A stretch of 64,000 bases of DNA from Burkholderia seminalis DSM 23518 (GTDB taxonomy: Bacteria > Pseudomonadota > Gammaproteobacteria > Burkholderiales > Burkholderiaceae). The notes under the pieces are model-generated. The model was given only the letters and a program-made list of their open reading frames with translations, made no database searches and was not told the origin of the DNA. The position numbers were made by a program, and so were the translations under genes. The stretch covers positions 124,001 through 188,000 of the forward strand of contig NZ_CADFDK010000003.1 in the NCBI RefSeq assembly GCF_902832885.1, read 5' to 3'. Below are positions 43,519 to 51,848 of this stretch, piece after piece; the stretch's first letter is position 1, and each line of letters starts with the position of its first letter.

Positions 43519-44007
43519 ATGCAACCCGATCCCGGCGACGATCCGGCCGCCGCCGACGTGCTGCTGTGGCGCGCGCCCGACAGCGTGCCGCGCCGCCCGC
43601 GCCGCGTGCTGGTCGTCGACGACTATCGCGACGCGGCCGACGCGTTGCGCCTGCTGCTCGAGGCGCGCGGCTTCGAATGCCGCATCGCCGACGATCCGTT
43701 CGCCGTGTGCGACGTCGCACGCGACTGGCAACCGTTCGCGGTGCTGCTCGACATCGCGATGCCGGGCCTCGACGGGCTGCAGCTCGCGACGCGGCTGCGC
43801 GCCGATCCGCGCACGGCCGACATGCTGCTCGTCGCGTGCAGCGGGTTCGCGTCGCGACGCGATTGCGAGGAGGCGAAGGCTGCGGGTTTCGACGCGCATT
43901 GCGCGAAACCGCTGACGCCGCACCGGTTGCTGGGCTATCTGGAATCGGCGAGCGGCGCTGGCGGTGGCGCTGCGAGCCCCGACGAGGACGTTACACGGCG
44001 CTTGTAA
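43519..44007 (+). CDS. Stand-alone response-regulator receiver protein
   Basis: This is a 162-residue protein with one receiver domain at about residues 28-145: VLVVDDYRDAAD, phospho-acceptor D78 in LLDIAMPGLDG, and Lys in HCAKPLTPHRL. There is no output domain. It may act as a phosphate sink or as a shuttle between the hybrid kinases and the activator. ACAGGAGA precedes the ATG. Confidence 0.88.
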   Translation: MQPDPGDDPAAADVLLWRAPDSVPRRPRRVLVVDDYRDAADALRLLLEARGFECRIADDPFAVCDVARDWQPFAVLLDIAMPGLDGLQLATRLRADPRTADMLLVACSGFASRRDCEEAKAAGFDAHCAKPLTPHRLLGYLESASGAGGGAASPDEDVTRRL

Positions 44008-44013
44008 AAAGGC
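44000..44013. promoter_or_regulatory. AT-rich element GCTTGTAAAAAGGC
   Basis: It is similar to elements at 19621 and 47172, but overlaps the end of the receiver gene and has no evident promoter after it. The 44014-44149 gap shows no gene. Confidence 0.2.
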
Positions 44014-44149
44014 GGCCGGATCGCCTGCCGCATGCAGCCGGACCGGGCGCCAGGCGGCGCTCGACGGGTTCGGCATCACATGGGTCGAGGACGTCGGCCG
44101 AGGCTGCCGCGCGTTCACGCGTGCGTCCGGCGCGGCCGCGGCCCGCACG

Positions 44150-44176
44150 AAAACGCCCCGCGCGGGGCGGGGCGTG
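44150..44176 (-). terminator. Terminator of the PRC-barrel/CBS transcript (minus strand)
   Basis: Read on the minus strand, a GC-rich stem (ACGCCCC pairing with GGGGCGT) ends in TTTTCGT. It lies 44 bases after the PRC-barrel stop. Confidence 0.65.
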
Positions 44177-44219
44177 TCGCAAGCGGATGCGCCGGCGAAC
44201 CGGCGCCGCATCGTTGCGA

Positions 44220-44702
44220 TCAGTGACGGCCGCGCGTGCGCGGATCGTCCAGTTCCTCGGTCGGGTCGGTCAGCCCGAGTTCGTCGCCGGCGCTCCAGTA
44301 CGGCGCGCTGCCGTAGAACTCGTGCAGCGGCTCGGCCCATTGCGGGTCGGCCATCGCCGGCCAGTGGTCCTTGTCGAACCCCGGCGCGTTGCGGATCCGC
44401 TCGGACGATACCGACAGCAGGAAGCACTTGCGCTCGGTGTCGAGCGTGAGCGCGCTCCACGGAATCGCGTGCAGCTTGTCGCCGATGCCGAGGATGCCGC
44501 CGCTCGACAGCACCGCGTAGGCGATCCGGCCCGAGCGCACGTCGAGCATGATGTCCTTGATCTTGCCGACGTCGTCGCCGTCGGTCGTATAGACCTTGTT
44601 GCCTTCCAGCGTATCGGCCGCCATCACGTCGGGGCCGGGGCCGGCCGCGGTCGCGGCGCCCTTGCCGATGATGCGGGTCTGACCTTGATCGGAAGTCTGC
44701 AT
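44220..44702 (-). CDS. PRC-barrel domain protein
   Basis: This is a 160-residue protein with a PRC-barrel at about residues 25-100 (DTLEGNKVYTTDGDDVGKIK, then GILGIGDKLHAIPWSALTLD). PRC-barrels are small beta-barrels found in RimM and photosynthetic reaction-centre H subunits and in many stress proteins. GGAGG precedes the ATG. It follows the CBS gene by 89 bases on the same strand and ends at a terminator. Confidence 0.87.
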   Translation of the reverse strand: MQTSDQGQTRIIGKGAATAAGPGPDVMAADTLEGNKVYTTDGDDVGKIKDIMLDVRSGRIAYAVLSSGGILGIGDKLHAIPWSALTLDTERKCFLLSVSSERIRNAPGFDKDHWPAMADPQWAEPLHEFYGSAPYWSAGDELGLTDPTEELDDPRTRGRH

Positions 44703-44791
44703 GGTTTCCTCCAGGCTGCGTGGGGCGCGACCGTGCCCGGGGCGGGCCCTGCGGGTCGCGCGGGTTGTCGGGACGGGCGAGGATCGCGCCG

Positions 44792-45223
44792 TCACGTCTG
44801 CTTCGGTTGCGACACGCTTTCGAGCGTGTTCGCGACGTCGTCGCGCTCGGGGCTCGCGGAGCGCGTCGCGATGTCCGCGAGCGACAGCATGCCGACCAGC
44901 CGCTTGTCGTGATCGACGACGGGCAGGCGGCGCAGTTGCGCGTCGGCCATGTAGTGCTGGATCTCCTCCAGCGAATCGTCGTCGAAGCACCATTCGATCG
45001 GGCCGGACGCGACCTCGTGGATCCGCGTCTCCGGCGGCTTGCCGGCCGAGATCGCGCGCACCGCCAGATCGCGGTCCGTCACCATCCCGATCAGCCGGTT
45101 GTTGTCGCATACGGGCAGCGCGCCGATGTCGTAGCGCTCCATCAGTTGCGCGGCATGACGGATCGAATCGGTCGGCGCGATGCGCACGACGTCCTGCGAC
45201 ATGATTTCGTTGACGCGATGCAT
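44792..45223 (-). CDS. CBS domain-pair protein
   Basis: This is a 143-residue protein made of two CBS motifs (VNEIMSQDVVRIAPTDSIRH, then LIGMVTDRDLAVRAI; second LRRLPVVDHDKRLVGMLSLA). Such pairs bind adenosyl ligands such as ATP, AMP or NAD and act as energy sensors. AAGGAGG precedes the start. It is transcribed with the PRC-barrel gene from a candidate sigma-54 promoter. Confidence 0.9.
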   Translation of the reverse strand: MHRVNEIMSQDVVRIAPTDSIRHAAQLMERYDIGALPVCDNNRLIGMVTDRDLAVRAISAGKPPETRIHEVASGPIEWCFDDDSLEEIQHYMADAQLRRLPVVDHDKRLVGMLSLADIATRSASPERDDVANTLESVSQPKQT

Positions 45224-45269
45224 GAAGTCCTCCTTGCGGGTGGGTACGGTGTGTCGGTCATCCGAACCA

Positions 45270-45283
45270 GCAAGCCGTGTGCC
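45270..45283 (-). promoter_or_regulatory. Candidate sigma-54 promoter (GGCACACGGCTTGC), minus strand
   Basis: It matches GGCAY-N5-TTGC. Predicted start is about 45258, 35 bases before the CBS gene. Confidence 0.7.
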
Positions 45284-45302
45284 GCACGGCGCGCGCGGCC
45301 GC

Positions 45303-45557
45303 TCACGTGTCGCCGCGTTCGCGCTTGTCCTGCCGCGGCGCGTCGTCGTGCGTGCCGGGCGGCGTGTCGGGTTCGATACGCGTGACGCCGCCGGTCGCCG
45401 GCGGGTCGCTCGCCGGAAAGGTGTCCTCGAGCTGTTTGTCGATATGGCGTTCCGAGTGGCGCGTGTGCGTGCGGTCCTGGTGTTTCAGCGGCGGCGACGG
45501 GTCGTCGTGCCGCTCGTGGGCCGGCGCGTCGTGGCCGGACCGGGTCGAATCCTTCAT
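45303..45557 (-). CDS. Small polar protein with DTFPASDPP motif
   Basis: This is an 84-residue hydrophilic protein, His- and Asp-rich, with the motif HIDKQLEDTFPASDPPA in the middle. This motif recurs in small stress-related proteins of proteobacteria, but I know of no function. GGAGCC lies before the ATG at 45557. The rest appears disordered. Confidence 0.72.
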   Translation of the reverse strand: MKDSTRSGHDAPAHERHDDPSPPLKHQDRTHTRHSERHIDKQLEDTFPASDPPATGGVTRIEPDTPPGTHDDAPRQDKRERGDT

Positions 45558-45597
45558 CGCGAGGCTCCGTATCGGTGACGATGACGCGGGTCTTCCC

Positions 45598-45611
45598 GCA
45601 ACGGACGTTCC
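45598..45611 (-). promoter_or_regulatory. Candidate sigma-54 promoter (GGAACGTCCGTTGC), minus strand
   Basis: The -12 TTGC and spacing are good; the -24 element is GGAAC. Predicted start is about 45586, 29 bases before the small-protein gene. It is 12 bases from a divergent promoter. Confidence 0.45.
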
Positions 45612-45623
45612 CGGCGCGCGCGA

Positions 45624-45637
45624 GGCACGCGACTTGC
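45624..45637 (+). promoter_or_regulatory. Candidate sigma-54 promoter (GGCACGCGACTTGC)
   Basis: This is the identical 14-mer found at 15430. Predicted start is about 45649, 75 bases before the ATG at 45724. Confidence 0.7.
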
Positions 45638-45723
45638 CGCGTGAACGGCGACGGCGAACACGACACGACGACGATGCGCGGCGCAACCGGTGCCTGCCGT
45701 GCGCGTGTCCAGCGGGAGGCACG

Positions 45724-46029
45724 ATGACGATTCCGAAACGACGACCTGGCGTGCGCTACGAGGTCAACGTATGCGGCGGCGCATTCGATTCGGTGAAGCA
45801 CCATTTCAACGAATGGAAGCATGAACCGCTGATTTACCGGCCCGAGCGCCGGATGTTCGAAGGCAAGGCCGACGTGCGGCCGCTCGGCGACGAGACGTTC
45901 GGCGCGACCGAGCCCGCGCGCTTCGCGCTGCAGCGCGCGTGCGAGCCGTCGGACCCGTATGCGCTCGCGGCACGCGTGACGGACGACGGCCGCGAGCTGT
46001 GGCTCGTGATGGCCGCGTATGACGCGTAG
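45724..46029 (+). CDS. Hypothetical protein (101 residues)
   Basis: This is a small soluble protein starting MTIPKRRPGVRYEVNVCGGA, with a compact mixed composition (one internal Cys near residue 17 and another in QRACEPSD) and no recognised domain. GGGAGGC precedes the ATG. It has its own strong candidate sigma-54 promoter, which is the main clue to its role. Confidence 0.7.
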   Translation: MTIPKRRPGVRYEVNVCGGAFDSVKHHFNEWKHEPLIYRPERRMFEGKADVRPLGDETFGATEPARFALQRACEPSDPYALAARVTDDGRELWLVMAAYDA

Positions 46030-46036
46030 CGTGGCG

Positions 46037-46052
46037 CTTGCAAGTTTTGCAG
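46037..46052. promoter_or_regulatory. Candidate activator site CTTGCAA-GTT-TTGCAG
   Basis: This dyad lies 84 bases upstream of the -24 element at 46136, close to the distance seen at 15326, 59003 and 60110. Confidence 0.45.
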
Positions 46053-46135
46053 TGGACGGTGTAGCGAAGGCACGGCGTGTCGGGGGGAGCCGCTCGCATG
46101 CGCGTTCATGCCGGTCCGCGGGCGACGCGCGCGAC

Positions 46136-46149
46136 GGCATGCGCATTGC
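46136..46149 (+). promoter_or_regulatory. Candidate sigma-54 promoter (GGCATGCGCATTGC)
   Basis: It matches GGCAY-N5-TTGC. Predicted start is about 46161, 56 bases before the Pro-rich gene. Confidence 0.6.
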
Positions 46150-46216
46150 GCGACCGCTGTACCCGAATGCCGCCGCTACCCGCAGTACGGTCCGAACCCG
46201 CAACGATGGAATGCCG

Positions 46217-46459
46217 ATGAAACACGATCCCGTGCAGTGGCTGCAGCGACCCGAGCCGCCGCTTCCCGACATCGAGCCCGACCCCGAACCGCCCGATCCG
46301 GACGACCTGCCGCCCGACATGCCGGAACCGCACCGTCAGCCCGCGGGCGACCCGCCCGGGACCGCGCCGCCGGAACGCGACCCGCCGTCGCGCGAGCCGC
46401 CGGTGCGTGCTTGGGCGGTGAGCAGGGTGCGACGAACCCATCGGGAGGCACCGCGATGA
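46217..46459 (+). CDS. Pro/Asp/Glu-rich small protein
   Basis: This is an 80-residue protein, MKHDPVQWLQRPEPPLPDIE then repeated Pro-Asp/Glu, likely disordered. An ATG two codons earlier is possible. The last 18 residues change to Arg-rich composition, and the stop overlaps the next ATG (ATGA). Low complexity makes it weak as a prediction, but it follows a good candidate sigma-54 promoter. Confidence 0.5.
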   Translation: MKHDPVQWLQRPEPPLPDIEPDPEPPDPDDLPPDMPEPHRQPAGDPPGTAPPERDPPSREPPVRAWAVSRVRRTHREAPR

Positions 46460-46765
46460 GCCTCCGCGTGAAACCCGGCATGCTGCGCGAGATCGCCGAG
46501 ACGCTCGGCCGCCATTTCGAGGCGCGCGCTGCCGTTCCATGTCGAGGAACAGCCGGCGGGCGCGTTGCATATCGGCTTCCGGGTCGACAGCCATCCGGCA
46601 TCGTTGACCGTGACGTTCGACGCGCGCGCATTCGCGGCGCTCGAACGGGCCGGCATCGAGCGGCAGCGCGGCACGCTCATGCGGGTCGCGGCCGAATTCG
46701 ACGCGATGATGGCGCGCCGCGCACCGACCGCCTATGCGGGCGATTTCCATTTCAACCGGCTTTGA
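46456..46765 (+). pseudogene. Small hypothetical gene broken by a frameshift in a GC repeat
   Basis: The frame starts MSLRVKPGMLREIAETLGRH after GGGAGG, but the sensible continuation is in another frame. A one-base shift at about 46528 (in the GC dinucleotide run at 46521-46529) joins it to LPFHVEEQPAG and then the open stretch LHIGFRVDSHPASLTVTFDA, ending HFNRL at 46765. The joined product would be about 102 residues. This is either a true frameshift mutation, a phase-variable tract or a sequencing error. The family is not recognised. Confidence 0.6.
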
Positions 46766-46790
46766 GCCGCCGATCCGAGGGAGGATTTCG

Positions 46791-47105
46791 ATGAACACGA
46801 TCCAGACGATCCGCGCGGGCGCCTGTGCGTTCGCCGCCGTGTGCGCGCTGGGCGCCTGCACGCAGCCGACAAACGGTCCGTACGGCGCCCATGCGGCGCC
46901 GCCCGCGCCGCCGGACGGCCGCGGCGCGCAGTCGACCACGACGATGCCCGATGCGAATACGCGCTACGACACGCGTCCGTCGCCGGGCAACATGATGCCG
47001 CAAGGCGCGGCCGGCGGTGAACCGGCCGACGTGCCGCCGCCGGGGCCGAACGGCGCGCAGGGCGACCAGCCGTTGCCGGGCACGCCGCCGCCGATGCAGT
47101 ACTGA
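46791..47105 (+). CDS. Putative lipoprotein, Pro/Gly-rich
   Basis: This is a 104-residue protein with a lipoprotein signal (hydrophobic stretch then ALGAC, lipid Cys at about residue 23) and a disordered Pro/Gly-rich mature part ending GTPPPMQY. GGGAGG precedes the ATG. It is likely anchored in the outer membrane; the function is unknown. Confidence 0.75.
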   Translation: MNTIQTIRAGACAFAAVCALGACTQPTNGPYGAHAAPPAPPDGRGAQSTTTMPDANTRYDTRPSPGNMMPQGAAGGEPADVPPPGPNGAQGDQPLPGTPPPMQY

Positions 47106-47171
47106 ACCGGCGACGCATGACGTGAGGCAGGGGGCGGCATGAGCGAAATGCGTGCCCCAAACTTGCCGCCG

Positions 47172-47185
47172 GCTTGTAAAAAAGC
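47172..47185. promoter_or_regulatory. AT-rich near-palindrome GCTTGTAAAAAAGC before the rpoN promoter
   Basis: It lies 69 bases upstream of the -24 element at 47254 and differs from the element at 19621 by one base. It may be a binding site for the activators or IHF. Confidence 0.4.
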
Positions 47186-47253
47186 GGCCCCGAGCGGCGG
47201 CGACCCGGGGTAGGAACCCGCGAGAGCCGCGGCGCCACGCGCTTTGCCGGATT

Positions 47254-47267
47254 GGCACGAAAGCTGC
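47254..47267 (+). promoter_or_regulatory. Candidate sigma-54 promoter (GGCACGAAAGCTGC) of rpoN
   Basis: In context TTGGCACGAAAGCTGCA it is very close to the classic consensus TGGCACG-N4-TTGCA. Predicted start is about 47279, 39 bases before the ATG of rpoN, suggesting autoregulation. Confidence 0.75.
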
Positions 47268-47317
47268 ATGAATCCTGGACACGATTGAACACGAACCGAA
47301 CCGTCAGGAGGCTTTCG

Positions 47318-48751
47318 ATGCCCGTCTCGCTTGCGCTGCAGATGCGACAGCATCTCGCACTTACGCCGAGGCTTCAGCAGTCGCTGCGGCTGCTGCAGTT
47401 GTCCTCGCTCGAATTTCAACAGGAACTGCGGCAGGCGCTCGACATGAATCCGTTTCTCGAAGACGGACAAGGCGACGACGAACCTGCCGCCGATACGGCG
47501 GCGCAGCCGGCCGAAACGGCCGCGCCCGACCCGGCGCCCGAACCCGACGAAGGGCGCCCGCCGGACGGCGAGGTGCCCTTTACGGCCGCGCCCGCGCCGC
47601 GCGGCACCAATCGTCAGGGCGACGACGGGGGCGGCCTGTCGCCCGGCGAATGGATCGCCGCCGAACCGTCGCTGCATCAGCAACTCCACGATGCGCTGCG
47701 GCTCTATCCGTTGAACAGGCGCGACCGTGAAGCCGCGCGCATGGTGATCGACGCGCTCGACGACGACGGTTACCTGCGCCAGGAGCTGGCCGAGCTGCTG
47801 GCCGCGGCCGATCCCGCGCTGCTGTTGTCCGAACAGGATCTCATGGTCGCGTTGCGGCTCGTGCAGATGCTCGACCGCCCGGGGATTGCCGCGCGTTCGC
47901 TGTCCGAATGCCTCGTGCTGCAGCTCGAGGCGATTCCGGCCGGCACGCCGGCCCTGGCGGAAGCAAAAGCGATCGCGCGCGAGCATCTCGAGCGGCTCGC
48001 CCGCCGCGAGACGGCCGAAATCCAGCGGCGCCTGGGCTGCAATCAGGAGACGCTGCACACGGCATGCGCACTGGTGCGCGGGCTCGACCCGCGCCCTGGC
48101 AATCACTACGGCAGCACGCGCGGCGACTACGTGGTGCCCGACGTGATCGTGCGCCAGGTGCGCGACGAGTGGATCGTGACGATCAACCCGGCCGTGCTGC
48201 CGCGCGCGCGCCTGCACGAGCGCTACGCGACGCTGTTCGCGCAGTCGAGCGGCGAGCGCGATTCGCCGCTCGGCCAGCAGCTGCAGGAAGCGCGCTGGCT
48301 GATCCGCAACGTGCAGAAGCGCTTCGACACGATCCAGCGCGTCGGCGAATGCATCGTCGCGCGGCAGCGCGATTTCTTCCGCTACGGCGAGATCGCGATG
48401 AAGCCGCTCGTGCTGCGCGACATCGCCGAGGAACTCGACCTGCACGAATCGACCGTGTCGCGGGCGACGGGCAACAAGTACATGGCCACGCCGCATGGCA
48501 CGTTCGAATTCAAGCATTTCTTCCCGCGCAAGCTCGAGGCGGCCGGCCGCGGCGTGTGTTCGGCATCGGCGGCGAAGGTGCTGATCCGCGACATGATCGC
48601 GGCCGAGCGGCGTACCGATCCGCTGTCCGACGTCGCGCTCGCGGCGTACCTCGCGGGGCGCGGCATTCTTCTTGCGCGTCGCACGGTGACGAAGTATCGC
48701 CAGGCGATGAAGATTCCGCCGGCCGACCTGCGGCGTCGCGATGCCGCGTGA
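47318..48751 (+). CDS. rpoN: RNA polymerase sigma-54 factor (probable second copy)
   Basis: This is a 477-residue sigma-54. Region I, the activator-responsive Q/L-rich part, is seen in HLALTPRLQQSLRLLQLSSL. An acidic Pro-rich region II follows (about 50-110), then the core-binding domain. The HTH is near residue 370 (LHESTVSRATGNKYMATPHG) and the RpoN box is ARRTVTKYR at 453-461. The start at 47318 has CAGGAGG. It is not beside lptB, hpf or ptsN, the usual neighbours of the housekeeping gene, so I take it as a second, dedicated copy. A sigma-54 promoter in front implies positive autoregulation. Confidence 0.93.
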   Translation: MPVSLALQMRQHLALTPRLQQSLRLLQLSSLEFQQELRQALDMNPFLEDGQGDDEPAADTAAQPAETAAPDPAPEPDEGRPPDGEVPFTAAPAPRGTNRQGDDGGGLSPGEWIAAEPSLHQQLHDALRLYPLNRRDREAARMVIDALDDDGYLRQELAELLAAADPALLLSEQDLMVALRLVQMLDRPGIAARSLSECLVLQLEAIPAGTPALAEAKAIAREHLERLARRETAEIQRRLGCNQETLHTACALVRGLDPRPGNHYGSTRGDYVVPDVIVRQVRDEWIVTINPAVLPRARLHERYATLFAQSSGERDSPLGQQLQEARWLIRNVQKRFDTIQRVGECIVARQRDFFRYGEIAMKPLVLRDIAEELDLHESTVSRATGNKYMATPHGTFEFKHFFPRKLEAAGRGVCSASAAKVLIRDMIAAERRTDPLSDVALAAYLAGRGILLARRTVTKYRQAMKIPPADLRRRDAA

Positions 48752-48825
48752 CGGCTTGCCTGACGAATCCACCGCGCGAGGCTGCCCGTCGTAGCGGCCC
48801 GCGCACTCACGACAGGAGCGCAACC

Positions 48826-49014
48826 ATGCCAGCAAAATCCCAGGCCCAGCAGCGTGCCGCAGGCGCCGCGCTGTCCGCCAAGCGCGGCGAAACGAAAATG
48901 AAGGATCTCAAGCCGCCGTCGAAGTCGATGGCCAAATCGATGAGCGAGAAAGAGCTCGAGAAAATGGCTTCCACGCCCGTGCGCGGCAAACCGAAACACA
49001 AGCACGATGCGTGA
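48826..49014 (+). CDS. DUF3008 family small protein
   Basis: This is a 62-residue Lys-rich protein, [20 protein letters not shown] then [13 protein letters not shown] and a basic tail. This is the DUF3008 pattern (small stress-associated proteins of unknown role). ACAGGAG precedes the ATG. It follows rpoN by 74 bases in the same direction. Confidence 0.85.
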   Translation: MPAKSQAQQRAAGAALSAKRGETKMKDLKPPSKSMAKSMSEKELEKMASTPVRGKPKHKHDA

Positions 49015-49060
49015 CCGACGACGACGTTTGGTGACGACCGCTGTCCTTCAGGAGGGTTCC

Positions 49061-49222
49061 ATGCTTCGATACGCCATCATCTTCTTCATCATCGCGATCG
49101 TCGCCGCCGTGTTCGGCTTCGGCGGCATCGCGGCCGGCGCGGCCGAGATCGCGAAGATCCTGTTCTACATCTTCGTCGTGATCTTCCTGGTCACGCTGCT
49201 GCTGGGTGTCGTGCGCCGATGA
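49061..49222 (+). CDS. DUF1328 small membrane protein (YtjA-like)
   Basis: This is a 53-residue protein with two membrane helices: [32 protein letters not shown] and a second hydrophobic stretch. This is the DUF1328/YtjA pattern. AGGAGGG precedes the start. Its stop overlaps the next ATG. Confidence 0.88.
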   Translation: MLRYAIIFFIIAIVAAVFGFGGIAAGAAEIAKILFYIFVVIFLVTLLLGVVRR

Positions 49223-49605
49223 GCGATGCACCCGACCGTTCGCAGCGCGTGGCCGAACTCGAACACGCGCTCGCGATCGGTTTTCCGTCGCAGTCGACCG
49301 TCGTCGTGCAGGCGGACGACGCGTCCGGCCGGCTGACGATCCACGTGTCGTGGGTGCGCGTGCCGTCCGACCAGGACGCGCGCGAATGGCGCTGCGCGGT
49401 CGACCTGCGGTTCGATCCGGACGTGATCGCGCGCTATGCGTCGCTCGACGCGGCCGACCGGCTGCGCGTGCGCACGCAGCTGTGCGATCGCGCTCGGCGC
49501 GCGGTCGACGAGTACAAGCCGCGCGTCGAGGATGCCGCGATCGAATGCAGCGTGACGCTCGACGTGACACGCACCGAATTCGACGCGGCGCTGCGCGCGC
49601 CCTGA
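49219..49605 (+). CDS. DUF3022-like protein
   Basis: This is a 128-residue soluble protein starting [20 protein letters not shown], with a conserved end block [21 protein letters not shown] similar block occurs in the protein at 58600 (ERYADLDDGARMRVHAML), so the two are paralogues. The family seems confined to Burkholderia-like bacteria; I recall it as DUF3022. The ATG overlaps the previous stop (ATGA). Confidence 0.72.
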   Translation: MSDAPDRSQRVAELEHALAIGFPSQSTVVVQADDASGRLTIHVSWVRVPSDQDAREWRCAVDLRFDPDVIARYASLDAADRLRVRTQLCDRARRAVDEYKPRVEDAAIECSVTLDVTRTEFDAALRAP

Positions 49606-49727
49606 CCCTTCGCGGCCGGTCGCGGGTGCGGTTCCGCCCGCGCCGGCTTTCGCCGCTGTCCGCACGCGCGCGCCGTAGCGCGAGGGCGCGTGTCGCGGCG
49701 GCCTCACACATGCCACGAGGACTCTCG

Positions 49728-51833
49728 ATGACCCATTCCCCCTCCGCCGGCAAGACACCGCCCGCACCGTCGCCCGACAGCGCGAAGTCGCGCCAGCTCG
49801 AAGAAAACCGTTCGCGGCCCGACCGCGAGGCGTTGCGCACCAACCAGGGCGTGCGGATCGCCGACAACCAGAACACGCTGCGCGGCGGCGCGCGCGGCCC
49901 GTCGTTGCTCGAAGACTTCATCATGCGCGAGAAGATCACGCACTTCGATCACGAGCGCATTCCGGAGCGCGTGGTGCACGCGCGCGGCTCGGCCGCGCAC
50001 GGCGTGTTCCGCGTCTACGAGCCGATGGCCGACTACACGAAGGCCGCGTTCCTGCAGGATCCGGCCGCCGAGACGCCGGTATACGTGCGCTTCTCGACGG
50101 TGCAGGGACCACGCGGGTCGGCCGACACCGTGCGCGACGTGCGCGGCTTCGCGGTGAAGTTCTATACGGAGGAAGGCAACTACGACCTCGTCGGCAACAA
50201 CATGCCGGTGTTCTTCATCCAGGACGCGATCAAGTTTCCCGACTTCGTGCATGCGGTGAAGCCCGAGGCGCCGAACGAGATGCCGACCGGCGCATCCGCG
50301 CACGACACGTTCTGGGATTTCGTGTCGCTGGTGCCGGAAGCCACGCACATGGTGCTGTGGCTGATGTCGGACCGCGCGCTGCCCGCGAGCTTTCGCGCGA
50401 TGGACGGCTTCGGCGTGCACACGTTCCGCTTCGTGAACGCGGCCGGCGACGTGCGTTTCGTGAAGTTCCACTGGCGCCCCGTGAGCGGCGCGTATTCGCT
50501 GCTGTGGGACGAAGCGCAGCGGATTGCCGGTCACGACCCGGATTTCAACCGGCGCGACCTGTGGACTGCGATCGAGCGCGGCGACTATCCGGAGTTCGAG
50601 CTCGGCGTGCAGATGATCGATCCGGCCGATGCGGACCAGTTCGACTTCGATCTGCTCGACCCGACCAAGCTGGTGCCCGAAGAGCGCGTGCCGGTGCGGC
50701 CGATCGGCCGGATGACGCTGAACCGCAATCCCGACAACTTCTTCGCGGAAACCGAACAGGTCGCGTTTCACCCGGGCCACGTGGTGCCGGGCATCGACTT
50801 CACCAACGACCCGCTGTTGCAGGGGCGCCTGTTCTCGTACACCGATACGCAACTGAGCCGGCTCGGCGGCCCGAATTTCCATGAAATTCCGATCAACCGT
50901 CCGGTGTGCCCGTTCGCGAACAACCAGCGCGACGCGATGCACCGGCAGACGATCAACGTCGGGCAGGCGTCGTACGAGCCGAATTCGACGAGCGGCGGCT
51001 GGCCGCGCGAGACGCCGCCCGCGCCGTCCGGCGGCGGCTTCGAGACCGTGCACGAGCCGCTCGAGGGCGAGAAGGTGCGCGTGCGCAGCGAATCGTTCGC
51101 CGATCATTTCTCGCAGGCCGCGCTGTTCTACCAGAGCATGACCGGGATCGAGCAGCGGCACATCCGCGACGCGTACTGCTTCGAGCTGGGCAAGGTGACG
51201 CAGCCGCGGATTCGCGAGCGGGTGGTCAACGACATCATCGCGCGCTTCGATGGCGGGCTCGCCGCGCAGGTCGCGGAACGGCTCGGGCTGCCCGCGCCGC
51301 ACGCGGCCGCGACGCCGGCCGTCGCGCAGCGCTCGCCGGCACTGAGCCTGATCGGCCGCGCGAAGCCGGGCGTCCGCTCGCGCAAGATCGCGCTGATCGC
51401 GACGCCGGGTACGAGCCAGGCGCTCGTCGAGCAGGTGCGCGACACGCTGCAGGCCGCGCACGCGGTGCCGACGATCGTCGCGCCGACGCTCGCGCCGATC
51501 GGCGGCATCGTGCCGGGGGCGACGCTGGCCGGCATGCCGTCGGTGATGTTCGACGCGGTATTCGTCTGCGGCGGCGACGACGATGGCGGCGATCTCGCGC
51601 ACAGCGCCGACGCACGGCACTTCGTGCGCGAGGCGTTCAAGCACCTGAAGCCGATCGCGGCCGTCGGGTCGGGGCGGCAACTGCTGCGCGCCGCGCACCT
51701 GCCGGACCCGGCCGAAGGCGTGTGCGTCGGGCAGGCCGTCGATCTCGACGCCGTCCTGAAGGCGCTGTCGGACCACCTCGGCCAGCATCGCGTCTGGGCG
51801 CGCGAGCAGCAGGCGGCCGAGTTGCCGGCCTAG
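49728..51833 (+). CDS. katE: Catalase HPII, large-subunit clade
   Basis: This is a 701-residue heme catalase. Residues 1-75 are the clade-2 N-terminal extension. The catalytic His lies in [17 protein letters not shown], the Asn in the VGNNMPVFF block, and the heme Tyr in [18 protein letters not shown]. The C-terminal 150 residues form the flavodoxin/DJ-1-like domain ([12 protein letters not shown]). Large catalases of this type protect stationary cells from peroxide. CGAGGA precedes the ATG. It lies 122 bases after the DUF3022-like gene, in the direction of rpoN. Confidence 0.95.
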   Translation: MTHSPSAGKTPPAPSPDSAKSRQLEENRSRPDREALRTNQGVRIADNQNTLRGGARGPSLLEDFIMREKITHFDHERIPERVVHARGSAAHGVFRVYEPMADYTKAAFLQDPAAETPVYVRFSTVQGPRGSADTVRDVRGFAVKFYTEEGNYDLVGNNMPVFFIQDAIKFPDFVHAVKPEAPNEMPTGASAHDTFWDFVSLVPEATHMVLWLMSDRALPASFRAMDGFGVHTFRFVNAAGDVRFVKFHWRPVSGAYSLLWDEAQRIAGHDPDFNRRDLWTAIERGDYPEFELGVQMIDPADADQFDFDLLDPTKLVPEERVPVRPIGRMTLNRNPDNFFAETEQVAFHPGHVVPGIDFTNDPLLQGRLFSYTDTQLSRLGGPNFHEIPINRPVCPFANNQRDAMHRQTINVGQASYEPNSTSGGWPRETPPAPSGGGFETVHEPLEGEKVRVRSESFADHFSQAALFYQSMTGIEQRHIRDAYCFELGKVTQPRIRERVVNDIIARFDGGLAAQVAERLGLPAPHAAATPAVAQRSPALSLIGRAKPGVRSRKIALIATPGTSQALVEQVRDTLQAAHAVPTIVAPTLAPIGGIVPGATLAGMPSVMFDAVFVCGGDDDGGDLAHSADARHFVREAFKHLKPIAAVGSGRQLLRAAHLPDPAEGVCVGQAVDLDAVLKALSDHLGQHRVWAREQQAAELPA

Positions 51834-51848
51834 CGCCGCCGCGCGATC

